From HGM12998 sp900756495 (GTDB taxonomy: Bacteria > Bacillota > Clostridia > Oscillospirales > Oscillospiraceae), in NCBI GenBank assembly GCA_958477305.1, contig CAUEFI010000003.1, positions 1 through 64,000 on the forward strand: a DNA stretch of 64,000 bases, read 5' to 3'. The position numbers and the translations under genes were made by a program. The notes under the pieces were generated by a model that worked only from the letters and a program-made list of their open reading frames with translations, searched no databases and was not told the origin of the DNA. Shown piece by piece: positions 8,253 to 16,178 of this stretch. The first letter of the stretch is position 1, and every line of letters begins with the position of its first letter.

Positions 8253-8960
8253 TTAAATTTTTTCCGCCAGTACCAGCGCCAGAAGAAGGGCAGTAGCCAG
8301 CACGACCACAGCCAGGATGGTGACACCGGCCTTGGATTTCTTGACAGTTAGGGATTCGGCCACGGGGGCGGGGACGAGTCTGGCCCGCCGCAAGGCATTG
8401 GACACCGGCTTGTAGATTACCATCGTGAGAGCGCCGTTCATAATGGCCTTGACAACATTGAAGGGGAGAAATACGGTGGGGAGCATGGTGACCACCACAT
8501 CCCGGGGGACGTTCATATACAGGGGCGTAATCAGGTAGTTCCACAGCAGCATAACCACAGTCATAGATACGCCGCCCAGAATCAGGCCTACCACGGCACT
8601 GGAGAGACTGCGGCGCCGGTGATAAAGAAAGGCGGCGGGGCAGACAAAGGCGATGGTGGACAGGACGTTCATCAGCAGGCCGATGGGGCCGGTTTCGCTG
8701 ACGGTGACCATCTCAATGAGGGAGACAACCGCAGAGATAACAAAGGCGGAGACCGGCCCGAAGAGGAAGCCGCCGATGGCGATGATGACGTCCTTCAGAT
8801 CAAAGGTGAGAAGACCGGCAACCGTGAGGGGGGCAAAGATGGTCTTGGAGATGTACATGACCACATAGGCGACGGCGCAGAGCATAGCCATACAGACGAT
8901 TTGGCGGACAGACATGGTGCTGGAGCGCGGACGGGAGGCGTTGGCGGTGAGTTCGGACAT
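8253..8960 (-). CDS. ribU: Riboflavin ECF transporter substrate-binding subunit RibU
   Basis: 235 residues from the ATG at 8960, behind AAGAGGAG. It has about six membrane segments starting at VRQIVCMAMLCAVAYVV. The FDLKDVIIAIGGFLFGP segment and the following Glu in SLIEMVTVS match the riboflavin-binding S component. The C-terminal ~40 residues form an extra basic loop and a membrane helix, longer than the ~190-210 residues usual for RibU. It works with the shared EcfA/A'/T module, not present here. An FMN riboswitch directly upstream confirms the substrate. It is transcribed alone. Confidence 0.95.
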   Translation of the reverse strand: MSELTANASRPRSSTMSVRQIVCMAMLCAVAYVVMYISKTIFAPLTVAGLLTFDLKDVIIAIGGFLFGPVSAFVISAVVSLIEMVTVSETGPIGLLMNVLSTIAFVCPAAFLYHRRRSLSSAVVGLILGGVSMTVVMLLWNYLITPLYMNVPRDVVVTMLPTVFLPFNVVKAIMNGALTMVIYKPVSNALRRARLVPAPVAESLTVKKSKAGVTILAVVVLATALLLALVLAEKI

Positions 8961-8975
8961 AAGAAACACTCCTCT

Positions 8976-9015
8976 TAAAAAGGTAACACCTGAAAGACGA
9001 TGTCTTCCAGGTGTT
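8976..9015 (-). terminator. Expression-platform terminator of the FMN riboswitch
   Basis: On the minus strand, AACACCTG...CAGGTGTT pairs across 9015-8985 with an inner GAAGAC/GTCTTT stem, and a T-run (ACCTTTTT) follows at about 8984-8976. It lies between the aptamer and the ribU start, where FMN-dependent termination is expected. Confidence 0.85.
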
Positions 9016-9046
9016 AAAATCAAAAGGAGCGTGCGCGTTGACCGTT

Positions 9047-9187
9047 AACACATCTTCTTTCATCCAGACTTCGCGCCCTGTGAATGCGCGTCACTGTCGG
9101 TCCCGGAGTTTCACCGGGTCAGTTCCCAAGAGGGAAGTCGCGGACTGTACCGCCGATCGGGATTTTCACCCTGCCCTGAAGACACTT
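9047..9187 (-). promoter_or_regulatory. FMN riboswitch (RFN element)
   Basis: Reading leftward, the conserved blocks of the RFN aptamer appear in order: TCTTCAGGGCAGGGTG, AAATCCCGATCGGCGGTA, AGTCCGCGA, CCGGTGAAACTCCGG, and the closing GGATGAAAGAAGATGTG. The 5' GTCTTC and 3' GAAGAT pair as P1. The aptamer is followed by a hairpin with a T-run, so FMN binding is expected to switch off ribU by transcription termination. Boundaries are accurate to a few bases. Confidence 0.95.
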
Positions 9188-9208
9188 CATTCAGTTGTTC
9201 CAATCCCT

Positions 9209-9236
9209 ATTATAGCGGCTGGAGGGAAAAATGCAA
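9209..9236 (-). promoter_or_regulatory. Promoter of the ribU riboswitch transcript
   Basis: Minus-strand TTGCAT (9236-9231), a 16-base spacer and TATAAT (9214-9209). The predicted start is about 15 bases before the aptamer, the right place for a riboswitch leader. Confidence 0.7.
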
Positions 9237-9321
9237 CCCCCAAAATAGAGCCGGAGGCGATTGACGGTACGGTAGATTTGAAAGTGCCGTCCGCTTATAA
9301 AAACAAATGTTCGACAAACCA

Positions 9322-9350
9322 TTGACTTGGCTTTTGGGATATAATAAAAT
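9322..9350 (+). promoter_or_regulatory. Candidate promoter of the SLOG-family gene
   Basis: TTGACT, a 17-base spacer and TAAAAT, followed by an A/T-rich stretch up to the RBS at 9370. A TATAAT within the spacer is wrongly placed for this -35. Confidence 0.5.
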
Positions 9351-9383
9351 AAATAAAAGATGAGAGGATGGAGGAGCGGACCA

Positions 9384-9890
9384 ATGGACAGAGCCAAGAC
9401 CTGCTGCTTTACCGGCCACCGGCCGGAGAAGCTGCCCTGGCGGTATGATGAGGGCGACTCCCGCTGCCTGGCGCTGAAGGAGCAGTTGACGGCCGCGCTG
9501 GAAGACGCCTATGAGAGGGGAATGCGCCACTTTATGTGCGGTATGGCCCTGGGCTCAGATTTCTATTTCTGCGAAGCAGCTCTGGCGCTGCGGGATCGGA
9601 AAAGGGATGTAACAGTGGAGGCTGTGATCCCTTGTGAGGAACAGGCCGCACGATGGAGGGAGACCGATCGGGAGCGGTATTTCCGTTTGGTAGAGCGATG
9701 TGACTATGAGACGATGGTCCAGCGCCGCTATGATCGGGGATGTATGCTTCGGCGCAACCGATACATGGTGGATCATGCCTGCATGCTCATTGCGGTCTAT
9801 AACGGGATGCTCGGCGGGACCATGTATACCTTGACCTATGCCATGAAGCAGAAGCTGGATGTGGTAATTTTGGATGTGAACGGGGGATAG
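9384..9890 (+). CDS. SLOG-domain protein (DUF1273/YpsA-like)
   Basis: 168 residues from the ATG at 9384, 7 bases after GGAGGAG. The N-terminal CCFTGHRPEKLPW motif and the central FMCGMALGSDFYFCEAAL segment match the YpsA/DUF1273 branch of the SLOG superfamily, Rossmann-like domains that bind nucleotide-derived ligands. The C-terminal GGTMYTLTYAMKQKLDVV is the usual family ending. YpsA-like proteins have been linked to cell division and stress in Firmicutes, but no reaction is established. It is monocistronic. Confidence 0.85.
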   Translation: MDRAKTCCFTGHRPEKLPWRYDEGDSRCLALKEQLTAALEDAYERGMRHFMCGMALGSDFYFCEAALALRDRKRDVTVEAVIPCEEQAARWRETDRERYFRLVERCDYETMVQRRYDRGCMLRRNRYMVDHACMLIAVYNGMLGGTMYTLTYAMKQKLDVVILDVNGG

Positions 9891-10196
9891 CGCGGCGAAT
9901 GAACCGACAGATAAGGTAGTAGCAGCAGGCTGAAAACACAAAATACAGGGGGCCGGGGTACTGTCCCAGGTTCCTTTTTTTCTCCTTTTTGCGCTGAAAA
10001 GCTACAGAACAGCGTTATGATTGTGTAAAAACAAACAATAATAATTAAGAAAACGAAAAGATGTTTGAACAAAATAACATTTATTAGCTGAGTTTGGACA
10101 CGTTTTCGGTTTTGTCTATTTCCCTTTTGGGCGAGGGGAGTTATAGTATGCTTTGCTGGATACAATTGCAATCCGAGAAAGGGGAGCAGAAACAAT
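9891..10196. other. Intergenic region, A/T-rich
   Basis: 306 bp with no convincing gene. The middle (about 9990-10090) is very A/T-rich, and a G-rich RBS (GAAAGGGGAG) ends it before the radical SAM gene. TATAGT at 10142 is a possible -10, but no matching -35 is found at proper spacing. Confidence 0.7.
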
Positions 10197-11582
10197 ATGA
10201 AGATTCCTGACAGTATTAAGCGCTATGGACTTTCCAAGGTCTATGATTATCTGGACAAGGACCCCATGAACAACATGAGCAAGTTGATGGACGTTGTCAA
10301 CAAGTTTGCAGGGGATACTCTGGGCCCTCAGCGCGCCATGTTCGACAAGGTCATCGGCGATCCCAACTCCTGCTGGTATCAGCTCATTGAGAAGATCTGG
10401 AGAGAGACCGACTCCGACGTGCTGAAGACCGTCTTCAGCAACTTCTTCGTCAACGCCAACCTGGTGGGCTGGCCCAAGCAGGAGGCCAACCGCGAGAAGT
10501 ATGGCTGCAACATTCCCTGGGCCATTCTGATGGATCCCACCTCTGCCTGCAACCTGCACTGCACCGGCTGCTGGGCTGCCGAATATGGAAACAAGCTCAA
10601 CCTGACCTTTGATGAGATGGATTCCATCATCACCCAGGCCAAGGAACTCGGCATTTACATGTTCATCTATACCGGCGGCGAGCCCCTGGTCCGCAAGAAG
10701 GATCTGATCCGCCTGTGTGAGAAGCACGACGACGCGGCCTTCCTGTCCTTCACCAACGCCACCCTCATCGACGAGGAGTTCTGCCAGGATCTGCTGCGGG
10801 TGCGCAACTTTATCCCCGCCATCAGCCTGGAGGGCTTCCAGGAGGCCAACGACTTCCGCCGCGGCGACGGCGTGTACAAGAAGGTTACCGACGCCATGGC
10901 CCTGATGAAGAGCCATCACCTGCCCTTCGGTATCTCCGCCTGCTACACCAGCAAGAACTACCAGGATATCACCAGCGAGGCTTTCTATGACATGATTATC
11001 GAGCTGGGTGCCTACTTTGTGTGGTTCTTCCACTTCATGCCCGTGGGCAACGACGCCACGCCCGAGTTGATGCTTGCGCCCGAACAGCGCGAGGAGGTCT
11101 ATCACCGCATCCGCGCATTCCGGGAGACCAAGGGTATTTTCGCCATGGACTTCCAGAATGACGGCGAGTACGTAGGCGGCTGTATTGCCGGCGGCCGGCG
11201 TTATCTCCATATCAACGCCAACGGCGACGTGGATCCCTGCGTGTTTATCCACTACTCCGACAGCAACATCCGTGAGAAGACGCTGCTGGAGTGCCTGCAG
11301 TCCCCGCTGTTCATGGCCTATCATGACAATCAGCCCTTCAACGACAACATGCTCCGCCCCTGCCCGATGCTGGAGAACCCGGATCGGATTGTGGAGCTTG
11401 TCCACAAGACCGGAGCCAAGTCCACCGATCTGCAGTCTCCCGAGAGCGTGGAGCACCTGACCGGCAAGACCCAGCTCTACGCGAAGAACTGGAAGCCCAC
11501 TGCCGACAAGCTGTGGGAGGCCTCCCACCCCGGCAGCTGCGCCGCCTGCGGCGCCGGCTGCGCGGGCTGCGGCAGCAAGTAA
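10197..11582 (+). CDS. Radical SAM protein with cysteine-rich C-terminal tail
   Basis: 461 residues. After a ~120-residue N-terminal region, the radical SAM core starts with the canonical CX3CX2C cluster motif CNLHCTGCW (about residues 118-126), and the TGGEPL SAM-binding motif follows. A SPASM-like auxiliary region has GGCIAGGRRYLHINANGDV, then DPCVF, CLQSP and RPCPM cysteines. The last 15 residues contain four more cysteines in a CX2CX3CX2C array (CAACGAGCAGC). The family resembles peptide-modifying or HpnH-like radical SAM enzymes, but no precursor peptide gene is adjacent and the substrate is unknown. It is monocistronic with its own terminator. Confidence 0.85.
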   Translation: MKIPDSIKRYGLSKVYDYLDKDPMNNMSKLMDVVNKFAGDTLGPQRAMFDKVIGDPNSCWYQLIEKIWRETDSDVLKTVFSNFFVNANLVGWPKQEANREKYGCNIPWAILMDPTSACNLHCTGCWAAEYGNKLNLTFDEMDSIITQAKELGIYMFIYTGGEPLVRKKDLIRLCEKHDDAAFLSFTNATLIDEEFCQDLLRVRNFIPAISLEGFQEANDFRRGDGVYKKVTDAMALMKSHHLPFGISACYTSKNYQDITSEAFYDMIIELGAYFVWFFHFMPVGNDATPELMLAPEQREEVYHRIRAFRETKGIFAMDFQNDGEYVGGCIAGGRRYLHINANGDVDPCVFIHYSDSNIREKTLLECLQSPLFMAYHDNQPFNDNMLRPCPMLENPDRIVELVHKTGAKSTDLQSPESVEHLTGKTQLYAKNWKPTADKLWEASHPGSCAACGAGCAGCGSK

Positions 11583-11596
11583 ATATAGGGAAAGAC

Positions 11597-11630
11597 AGAG
11601 GCCGGAGCGCTGCTCCGGCCTCTATTTTTT
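11597..11630 (+). terminator. Rho-independent terminator after the radical SAM gene
   Basis: 12-bp stem AGAGGCCGGAGC / GCTCCGGCCTCT with a 3-base loop, followed by ATTTTTT. Confidence 0.9.
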
Positions 11631-11736
11631 GTGTCTGAGCGCCTGCACCGGAGAGGCGGCGAAAAATTTTGCCCTGCCATGTTGCAAAACCTTCTTCCGC
11701 CGCGTCTAATAGTCAGAATGGAGAGGAGGGGAGAAT

Positions 11737-12261
11737 TTGGAGCACCGGATAACCGCAGCGGAGGAGAGACCAGGCGAGCTGGATTTGCCGCGCCTGCTGG
11801 AGGAGTACGGAGACGGCCTGCTGCGCATGTGTACGCTCTACCTGGGCGATTACGCCCTGGCCGAGGATGCGGTGCAGGACACGTTCCTGAGGGCTATGAA
11901 CGCCTGGCCCAGGTTCCGAGGGGCGTGCAGCGAAAAGACCTGGCTTACCAGCATTGCGGCCAATGTATGCCGGAGCTATCTGCGCAGCCCGTGGCGGCGC
12001 AGGCGGGCGGAGGGAGATCCGGAGGAGCTGACGGGGATACCGGAGCCTGCACTCCCGGATGACACGCTGGTAAGGGCTGTGCGCTCCCTGCCTGAGAAAT
12101 ACCGGGCGGTGGTGGTACTCTACTATTACCGGGAGCTGAAGGCGCGGGAGGTGGCGCAGATACTCCACATTCCGGTCTCTACAGTGACGGTGCGCCTTTC
12201 CAGGGCCAGGTCTCTGCTGAAAGAGGCGCTGAAAGGGTGGTATTACGATGAAGAGGGCTGA
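11737..12261 (+). CDS. ECF-type RNA polymerase sigma factor
   Basis: 174 residues, normal for group 4 sigma factors. Region 2 (about residues 22-90) contains LGDYALAEDAVQDTFLRA for -10 recognition. Region 4 (about 105-160) contains LPEKYRAVVVLYYYRELK and the helix-turn-helix VAQILHIPVSTVTVRLSRAR. The start is TTG behind GAGGAGGGG. Its end overlaps by 14 bp the gene for a membrane protein with a short cytosolic N-terminus, the usual layout of a sigma/anti-sigma pair. The signal is probably at the cell envelope. Confidence 0.92.
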   Translation: MEHRITAAEERPGELDLPRLLEEYGDGLLRMCTLYLGDYALAEDAVQDTFLRAMNAWPRFRGACSEKTWLTSIAANVCRSYLRSPWRRRRAEGDPEELTGIPEPALPDDTLVRAVRSLPEKYRAVVVLYYYRELKAREVAQILHIPVSTVTVRLSRARSLLKEALKGWYYDEEG

Positions 12262-13621
12262 TATGCGCGCCGATCTGGACGCGGCTATGGCAAACGTGCG
12301 TCTGGGCGCGGAGCAAAAGGCCGCTATCCTGGCCGCAGCGAAAGGAGCGGGTGAATTGAGCAGAAAGCGGAGGAGTATTCGGACCGTAATGGCAGTGGCG
12401 GCGCTGTGCTCCGTTCTGGCGGCAACGGCCCTGGCGGCGTCTCCCACGCTGCGGGAGACGCTGGAGGAGATGCTGGGAGGCTTTGCGTCCTACAGCCGGG
12501 CAGTGGAGGGCGCGGCGGTTACCGAACAGGGAATCCAAGTGACTGTCTTACAGGCTGTCGGCGACGACGAAGAGGGCTGGTGTTATCTGGAGATTCGGGA
12601 TCTGACGGGAGACCGTCTCACTGCGGACACCCATCTGGGATCCTGGATTCAGGCCAAGACCTACGACCCGGAGACCAGGACACTCCTGGCCCGGGCCGAT
12701 CTCCGGGGCTGCCGGCACAATGAGGACGGCACTGTGACCCTGACGATAGAAGAGATATGGGGCGGAGAAGCGTTTTCAGGTATTGTTCTGCCTGGAGAGT
12801 TGCTGGAGCCCGGGAATGTGCTCCAATCCTGTCAGGCTCCGGCTGGGCCGGAGACATTTGAGGGGGACGATACCACGGCTCTGGTACCCAACCAGACTCC
12901 TATGGCTCTGGAGGGGACAGATCTCTTTTCCCTCTCCTCGGCGGGGTTTGACGAGGATGGCAAGCTCCATATTCAGATTGAACCGGCAGAGGGAACTGAG
13001 GTTCCAAAGTGGGCGTTCTATCCGCTCTCCCTTTTGACTGCCGACCTGCCCTGTACACTGCGCTCGGGGCAGAGTAACGAGCTGGAGGATGGCCGCTATG
13101 TGGATTTTCGTATGGACTGTTACACGGATATGGATGGGGAAACGGTGCTGCCCAAAGAGGCCTACCGTGCCGCCGGGGATGTTATCCTGGAGGGATGGAT
13201 CGGCACGCGGGAGCGTGTGGAGGGAGAATGGAGCCTGACGTTCCCCATAGAACCGCTGGCACGGCGGACAGTGGCTGTGGGCCAGCAGATCAATGGTCTG
13301 ACGGCAGACACAATGATCCTCTCTGCGCTAAACCTCCGTGTGGAGGGAACCTTCACCGAGCAGTCGCACGGAAGCTTGGGCTCCCAGTCCGCGACACTGT
13401 TTCTGAAGGACGGGAGCATCATCTCCATCCCTCGGGGGAGAATTGTAGAGATTGATTCCAGCAGCGGTCCGGGAGAACGTTCCTTTACCAATGTGTGGCC
13501 TTTTGTGGACCCTGTTGAACCGGAGAAAGTGGTGGGCGTCGCCATCGGGTACTGGTATATCCAGCTGGAGGGAAACACCGCCCTTCCGGGCCGATGGCTG
13601 ACGGAACTGCCGAACCCATAG
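12248..13621 (+). CDS. DUF4179-like membrane protein, probable anti-sigma factor
   Basis: 457 residues. A short charged N-terminus (about 1-40) precedes one membrane helix (about 44-64, TVMAVAALCSVLAATALAA). A large extracytoplasmic part follows, beginning with the PTLRETLEEMLGGF segment typical of DUF4179/anti-sigma proteins of Clostridia. It is co-translated with the sigma factor upstream (14-bp overlap). By analogy it holds the sigma factor at the membrane until an envelope signal releases it. The extracellular ligand is unknown. Confidence 0.75.
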   Translation: MKRADMRADLDAAMANVRLGAEQKAAILAAAKGAGELSRKRRSIRTVMAVAALCSVLAATALAASPTLRETLEEMLGGFASYSRAVEGAAVTEQGIQVTVLQAVGDDEEGWCYLEIRDLTGDRLTADTHLGSWIQAKTYDPETRTLLARADLRGCRHNEDGTVTLTIEEIWGGEAFSGIVLPGELLEPGNVLQSCQAPAGPETFEGDDTTALVPNQTPMALEGTDLFSLSSAGFDEDGKLHIQIEPAEGTEVPKWAFYPLSLLTADLPCTLRSGQSNELEDGRYVDFRMDCYTDMDGETVLPKEAYRAAGDVILEGWIGTRERVEGEWSLTFPIEPLARRTVAVGQQINGLTADTMILSALNLRVEGTFTEQSHGSLGSQSATLFLKDGSIISIPRGRIVEIDSSSGPGERSFTNVWPFVDPVEPEKVVGVAIGYWYIQLEGNTALPGRWLTELPNP

Positions 13622-13625
13622 CATA

Positions 13626-13657
13626 GAAAAAAGAAGCGCCAAAGCGCTTCTTTTTTC
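13626..13657. terminator. Terminator after the sigma/anti-sigma operon
   Basis: 14-bp stem GAAAAAAGAAGCGC / GCGCTTCTTTTTTC with loop CAAA. The T-rich right arm provides termination for the plus strand, and the A-rich left arm does so for the minus strand. Confidence 0.9.
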
Positions 13658-13779
13658 TCCCCATAACGGCAGATAAGTCTGTATAGACTGGACGGATCCG
13701 GCGTTCTTTGGCTAGAGATAGTGAAACTGTAAAGGCTATTTGCTTTTCGAAAAGGTGTATATAGAATAACAAAGTTTTG

Positions 13780-13810
13780 CTGACAAGACAATTTACTTTA
13801 TAGATATAAT
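13780..13810 (+). promoter_or_regulatory. Weak candidate promoter upstream of tepA
   Basis: CTGACA, a 19-base spacer and TATAAT in an otherwise empty A/T-rich stretch of 276 bp (13658-13933). A second TATAAT follows at 13811. The long spacer makes this uncertain, and a sporulation sigma factor could be used instead. Confidence 0.3.
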
Positions 13811-13933
13811 TATAATATCTGCAGACGGCCTGCCCCCATATTGTCCATGCATTTACCGGCACATGCGGACCGGCAGTTTAATTTGTCTTGAAATTGCGCA
13901 TCCTAGCCCAAATCAGATTTTGGAGGCGCGGAT

Positions 13934-14674
13934 ATGAGCGACGAGACAAAGGGAACGGTTGAGACCGGCAGTGAGGACAACAGCAATCCCTCGGAACGCC
14001 AGCAGCAGATTGTTGATATGGGATCTTCCACCATCAAGACGGAGCGGGGGACGATCCATACGCTGACCATTGTAGGACAGATTGAGGGGCATCAAATCCT
14101 GCCTCCCAGTGCCAAAACCACAAAATATGAACATGTCATGCCGCTGCTGGCCGCCATTGAGGAGAGTGACGAGGTAGATGGGCTGCTGGTTCTGCTGAAT
14201 ACTGTGGGAGGCGATATCGAGGCTGGATTGGGTATTGCAGAGCTGATTGCCAGCATGTCCAAGCCTGCGGTCTCCCTGGTGCTGGGCGGCGGTCACTCAA
14301 TCGGGGTTCCTCTGGCCGTGTCGGCGAAGACGTCCTTTATCGCCCCTTCGGCGGCCATGACTATCCACCCGGTGCGGCTGAACGGCCTGGTAATCGGGGT
14401 GCCGCAGACCTTCAACTATTTTGAGCGTATTCAGGAGCGGATCATTCAATTTGTGACAAAAAACAGTTCTGTAGCGCGGGAAACCTTTACAAAGATGATG
14501 CTGCAGACCGGAGAGCTGGCCGCCGATGTGGGCAGCGTCATTTATGGGGAGGAGGCGGTGCGCATCGGGCTCATCGATCACATTGGTGGTCTGTCCGATG
14601 CGCTCTCCTGCCTCCACACCATGATGGATGAGCAAAAACAAAAAAGGGAGGCCGAAAGGTCCGGGACCATATAA
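13934..14674 (+). CDS. tepA: TepA-like ClpP/SppA-fold serine protease
   Basis: 246 residues with a ~35-residue polar N-terminal extension. The ClpP/crotonase fold is shown by the LLNTVGGDIEAGLGIAELI segment, the catalytic Ser in GGGHSIGVPLA, and the active-site His region in SAAMTIHPVRLNG. This matches TepA (YmfB) of Bacillus, a ClpP-like cytosolic protein linked to presecretory protein handling and sporulation, rather than ClpP itself. GGAGG precedes the ATG. It stands alone between two terminators. Confidence 0.87.
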   Translation: MSDETKGTVETGSEDNSNPSERQQQIVDMGSSTIKTERGTIHTLTIVGQIEGHQILPPSAKTTKYEHVMPLLAAIEESDEVDGLLVLLNTVGGDIEAGLGIAELIASMSKPAVSLVLGGGHSIGVPLAVSAKTSFIAPSAAMTIHPVRLNGLVIGVPQTFNYFERIQERIIQFVTKNSSVARETFTKMMLQTGELAADVGSVIYGEEAVRIGLIDHIGGLSDALSCLHTMMDEQKQKREAERSGTI

Positions 14675-14690
14675 CTATATAATGGAAAGG

Positions 14691-14728
14691 CAGGCGTGCT
14701 GCCGCGCTCCAGCGCGGCAGCACGCCTG
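14691..14728. terminator. Bidirectional hairpin between tepA and the ymaF-like gene
   Basis: An 18-bp perfect inverted repeat (14691-14708 with 14711-14728); the innermost pairs must open to form a loop. No long T-run follows on the plus strand. Position between convergent genes supports a terminator. Confidence 0.7.
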
Positions 14729-14740
14729 TACTCTGACAGC

Positions 14741-15091
14741 CTATTTTCCTGTGGGATCGTTGATCAGAGCTGCAACGGTAAACTTATGCCTGTGTCCGTC
14801 GGATATCTCGGTCTCAGCCTGGGCGAAGTGGATATGCCGTCCGCCGCCAACCGGAATGGCGCCGCCGGAATGTCCGCAGAACTCATGGAAGTGGTCGTCA
14901 TAAAAATCGGTGCGGAAGCGCACTTCGTGTACATGATCTCCGTTCCCTGTCGGTATCGCCTCTCCGCTCACAGTGGCAAACCTGTGGCCATGGGGGTCGC
15001 ATGCTTCTGCAACCTCTGTGCTGCCGAGCAGCTCGTGTACGTGCCGCTGCTGGCTGGCGGGCATGCAGCAGGGGTTAATAAATTCGGACAT
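14741..15091 (-). CDS. YmaF-like histidine-rich protein
   Basis: 116 residues from the ATG at 15091, about 10 bases after GGAG. It is built of short repeats each carrying an HxH-type pair: RHVHEL, PHGHRF, DHVHEV, DHFHEF, RHIHFA and GHRHKF, separated by ~14-20 residues often containing G-rich turns. This is the YmaF layout known from Bacillus. The regular histidine pairs suggest metal binding, but no function is established. It is small, soluble and monocistronic, and convergent with tepA. Confidence 0.8.
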   Translation of the reverse strand: MSEFINPCCMPASQQRHVHELLGSTEVAEACDPHGHRFATVSGEAIPTGNGDHVHEVRFRTDFYDDHFHEFCGHSGGAIPVGGGRHIHFAQAETEISDGHRHKFTVAALINDPTGK

Positions 15092-15236
15092 GCTGTCATC
15101 ACTCCACTGATTATTTAGGGGTAGCCCCTGAATACAGTATATGCGCCGGGGGCGGCCAGCGTTGCCGCCCCGGCCCCCCTGCTGCAAAAATCCGGCACAG
15201 GAGGAATCGGGAGCCTGCCCCGGAAAAAGGATGGAA

Positions 15237-15265
15237 TTGTTTCTCCAACTGTGATAATATATATC
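15237..15265 (+). promoter_or_regulatory. Candidate promoter of uppP
   Basis: TTGTTT, 17-base spacer, TATATC, inside an A/T-rich patch 35 bp before the uppP start. Moderate match only. Confidence 0.4.
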
Positions 15266-15299
15266 TGTATGTCCACAAGATTTGAAGGAGGAAATTGCC

Positions 15300-16148
15300 T
15301 TGACCTATCTCATGTCCGTTTTTATGGGCTTTCTTCAGGGCGTGGCGGAGTTTCTGCCCATCTCCAGCTCCGGCCACCTGGCCCTGTTTCAGGCCTTTTT
15401 TGGAATGGAGAACATGGAGGAGACACAGATGTTTTTCACCGTGCTGCTCCATTTCGGCACACTGATCTCAGTGTTTATCGTCTATTGGAGAGACATTGTA
15501 GAGATGATCCGGGAGTTTTTTCTGGGGATTGCCGCGCTGGTCTCCCGCAGGGAGGGGGGGACGCCGCCGCCGGCCCGCAGGATGGTGCTGATGATCATCA
15601 TCGCCACCTTGCCGCTGTTTGCAGTCTTACTGATCAAAGATAAGGTGGACGCGCTCTTCGGCAACACGATTTTTGTCTCCTGCGCACTGATTGCCACCGG
15701 CTTTCTGCTCTTCTTTTCCGACCGTATCTCCCAGGGCCGAAAGACAGCCAAGAATGCCACGGTAGTGGATGCCCTGATTGTGGGCTGCGCACAGGCCGTG
15801 GCCACCGTTCCCGGCCTCTCGCGATCGGGCACAACCATCTCGGTGGGAATGCTGCGGGGATTCGACCGGAAATTTGCCGTCCGGTTTTCGTTCCTGATGT
15901 CTCTTCCGGCCATTCTCGGGGCCAATATCCTTGAGTTTAAAGATGCAGTGGAGCTGGGGATAGACGCTGGAATGATGCCCGTCTACCTGGTCGGGGTGGC
16001 GGTGGCCGCTGTGGTGGGCTACTTTGCCATCCGGCTGGTCAACATGCTGGCCGACAAGGGGAAGTTCGGGAAGTTCTCCTACTACTGCTGGGCCGTCGGC
16101 TTGGGTTCCCTGATTGCAGGGATTGTGAAGCTGACGCTGCTGAAATAG
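15300..16148 (+). CDS. uppP: Undecaprenyl-diphosphatase UppP/BacA
   Basis: 282 residues with about eight membrane segments. It contains both signature motifs: EFLPISSSGHL with catalytic Glu/Ser/His residues near the N-terminus, and PGLSRSGTTISVGMLRG near residue 175. The enzyme removes a phosphate from undecaprenyl diphosphate at the outer membrane face, recycling the lipid carrier for peptidoglycan, and confers some bacitracin tolerance. The start is TTG at 15300 because AAGGAGGA sits 7 bases before it; an earlier in-frame TTG overlaps that site. The substrate carrier is made by UppS, encoded at 38731. Confidence 0.96.
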   Translation: MTYLMSVFMGFLQGVAEFLPISSSGHLALFQAFFGMENMEETQMFFTVLLHFGTLISVFIVYWRDIVEMIREFFLGIAALVSRREGGTPPPARRMVLMIIIATLPLFAVLLIKDKVDALFGNTIFVSCALIATGFLLFFSDRISQGRKTAKNATVVDALIVGCAQAVATVPGLSRSGTTISVGMLRGFDRKFAVRFSFLMSLPAILGANILEFKDAVELGIDAGMMPVYLVGVAVAAVVGYFAIRLVNMLADKGKFGKFSYYCWAVGLGSLIAGIVKLTLLK

Positions 16149-16178
16149 CAATTTACCTCCTGAAAGGACTGATATTCC

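Noticed and set aside
7265..8296. Plus-strand frame of 343 codons opposite dinB
   Set aside because: Shadow of dinB, which has all catalytic motifs on the minus strand; no RBS.
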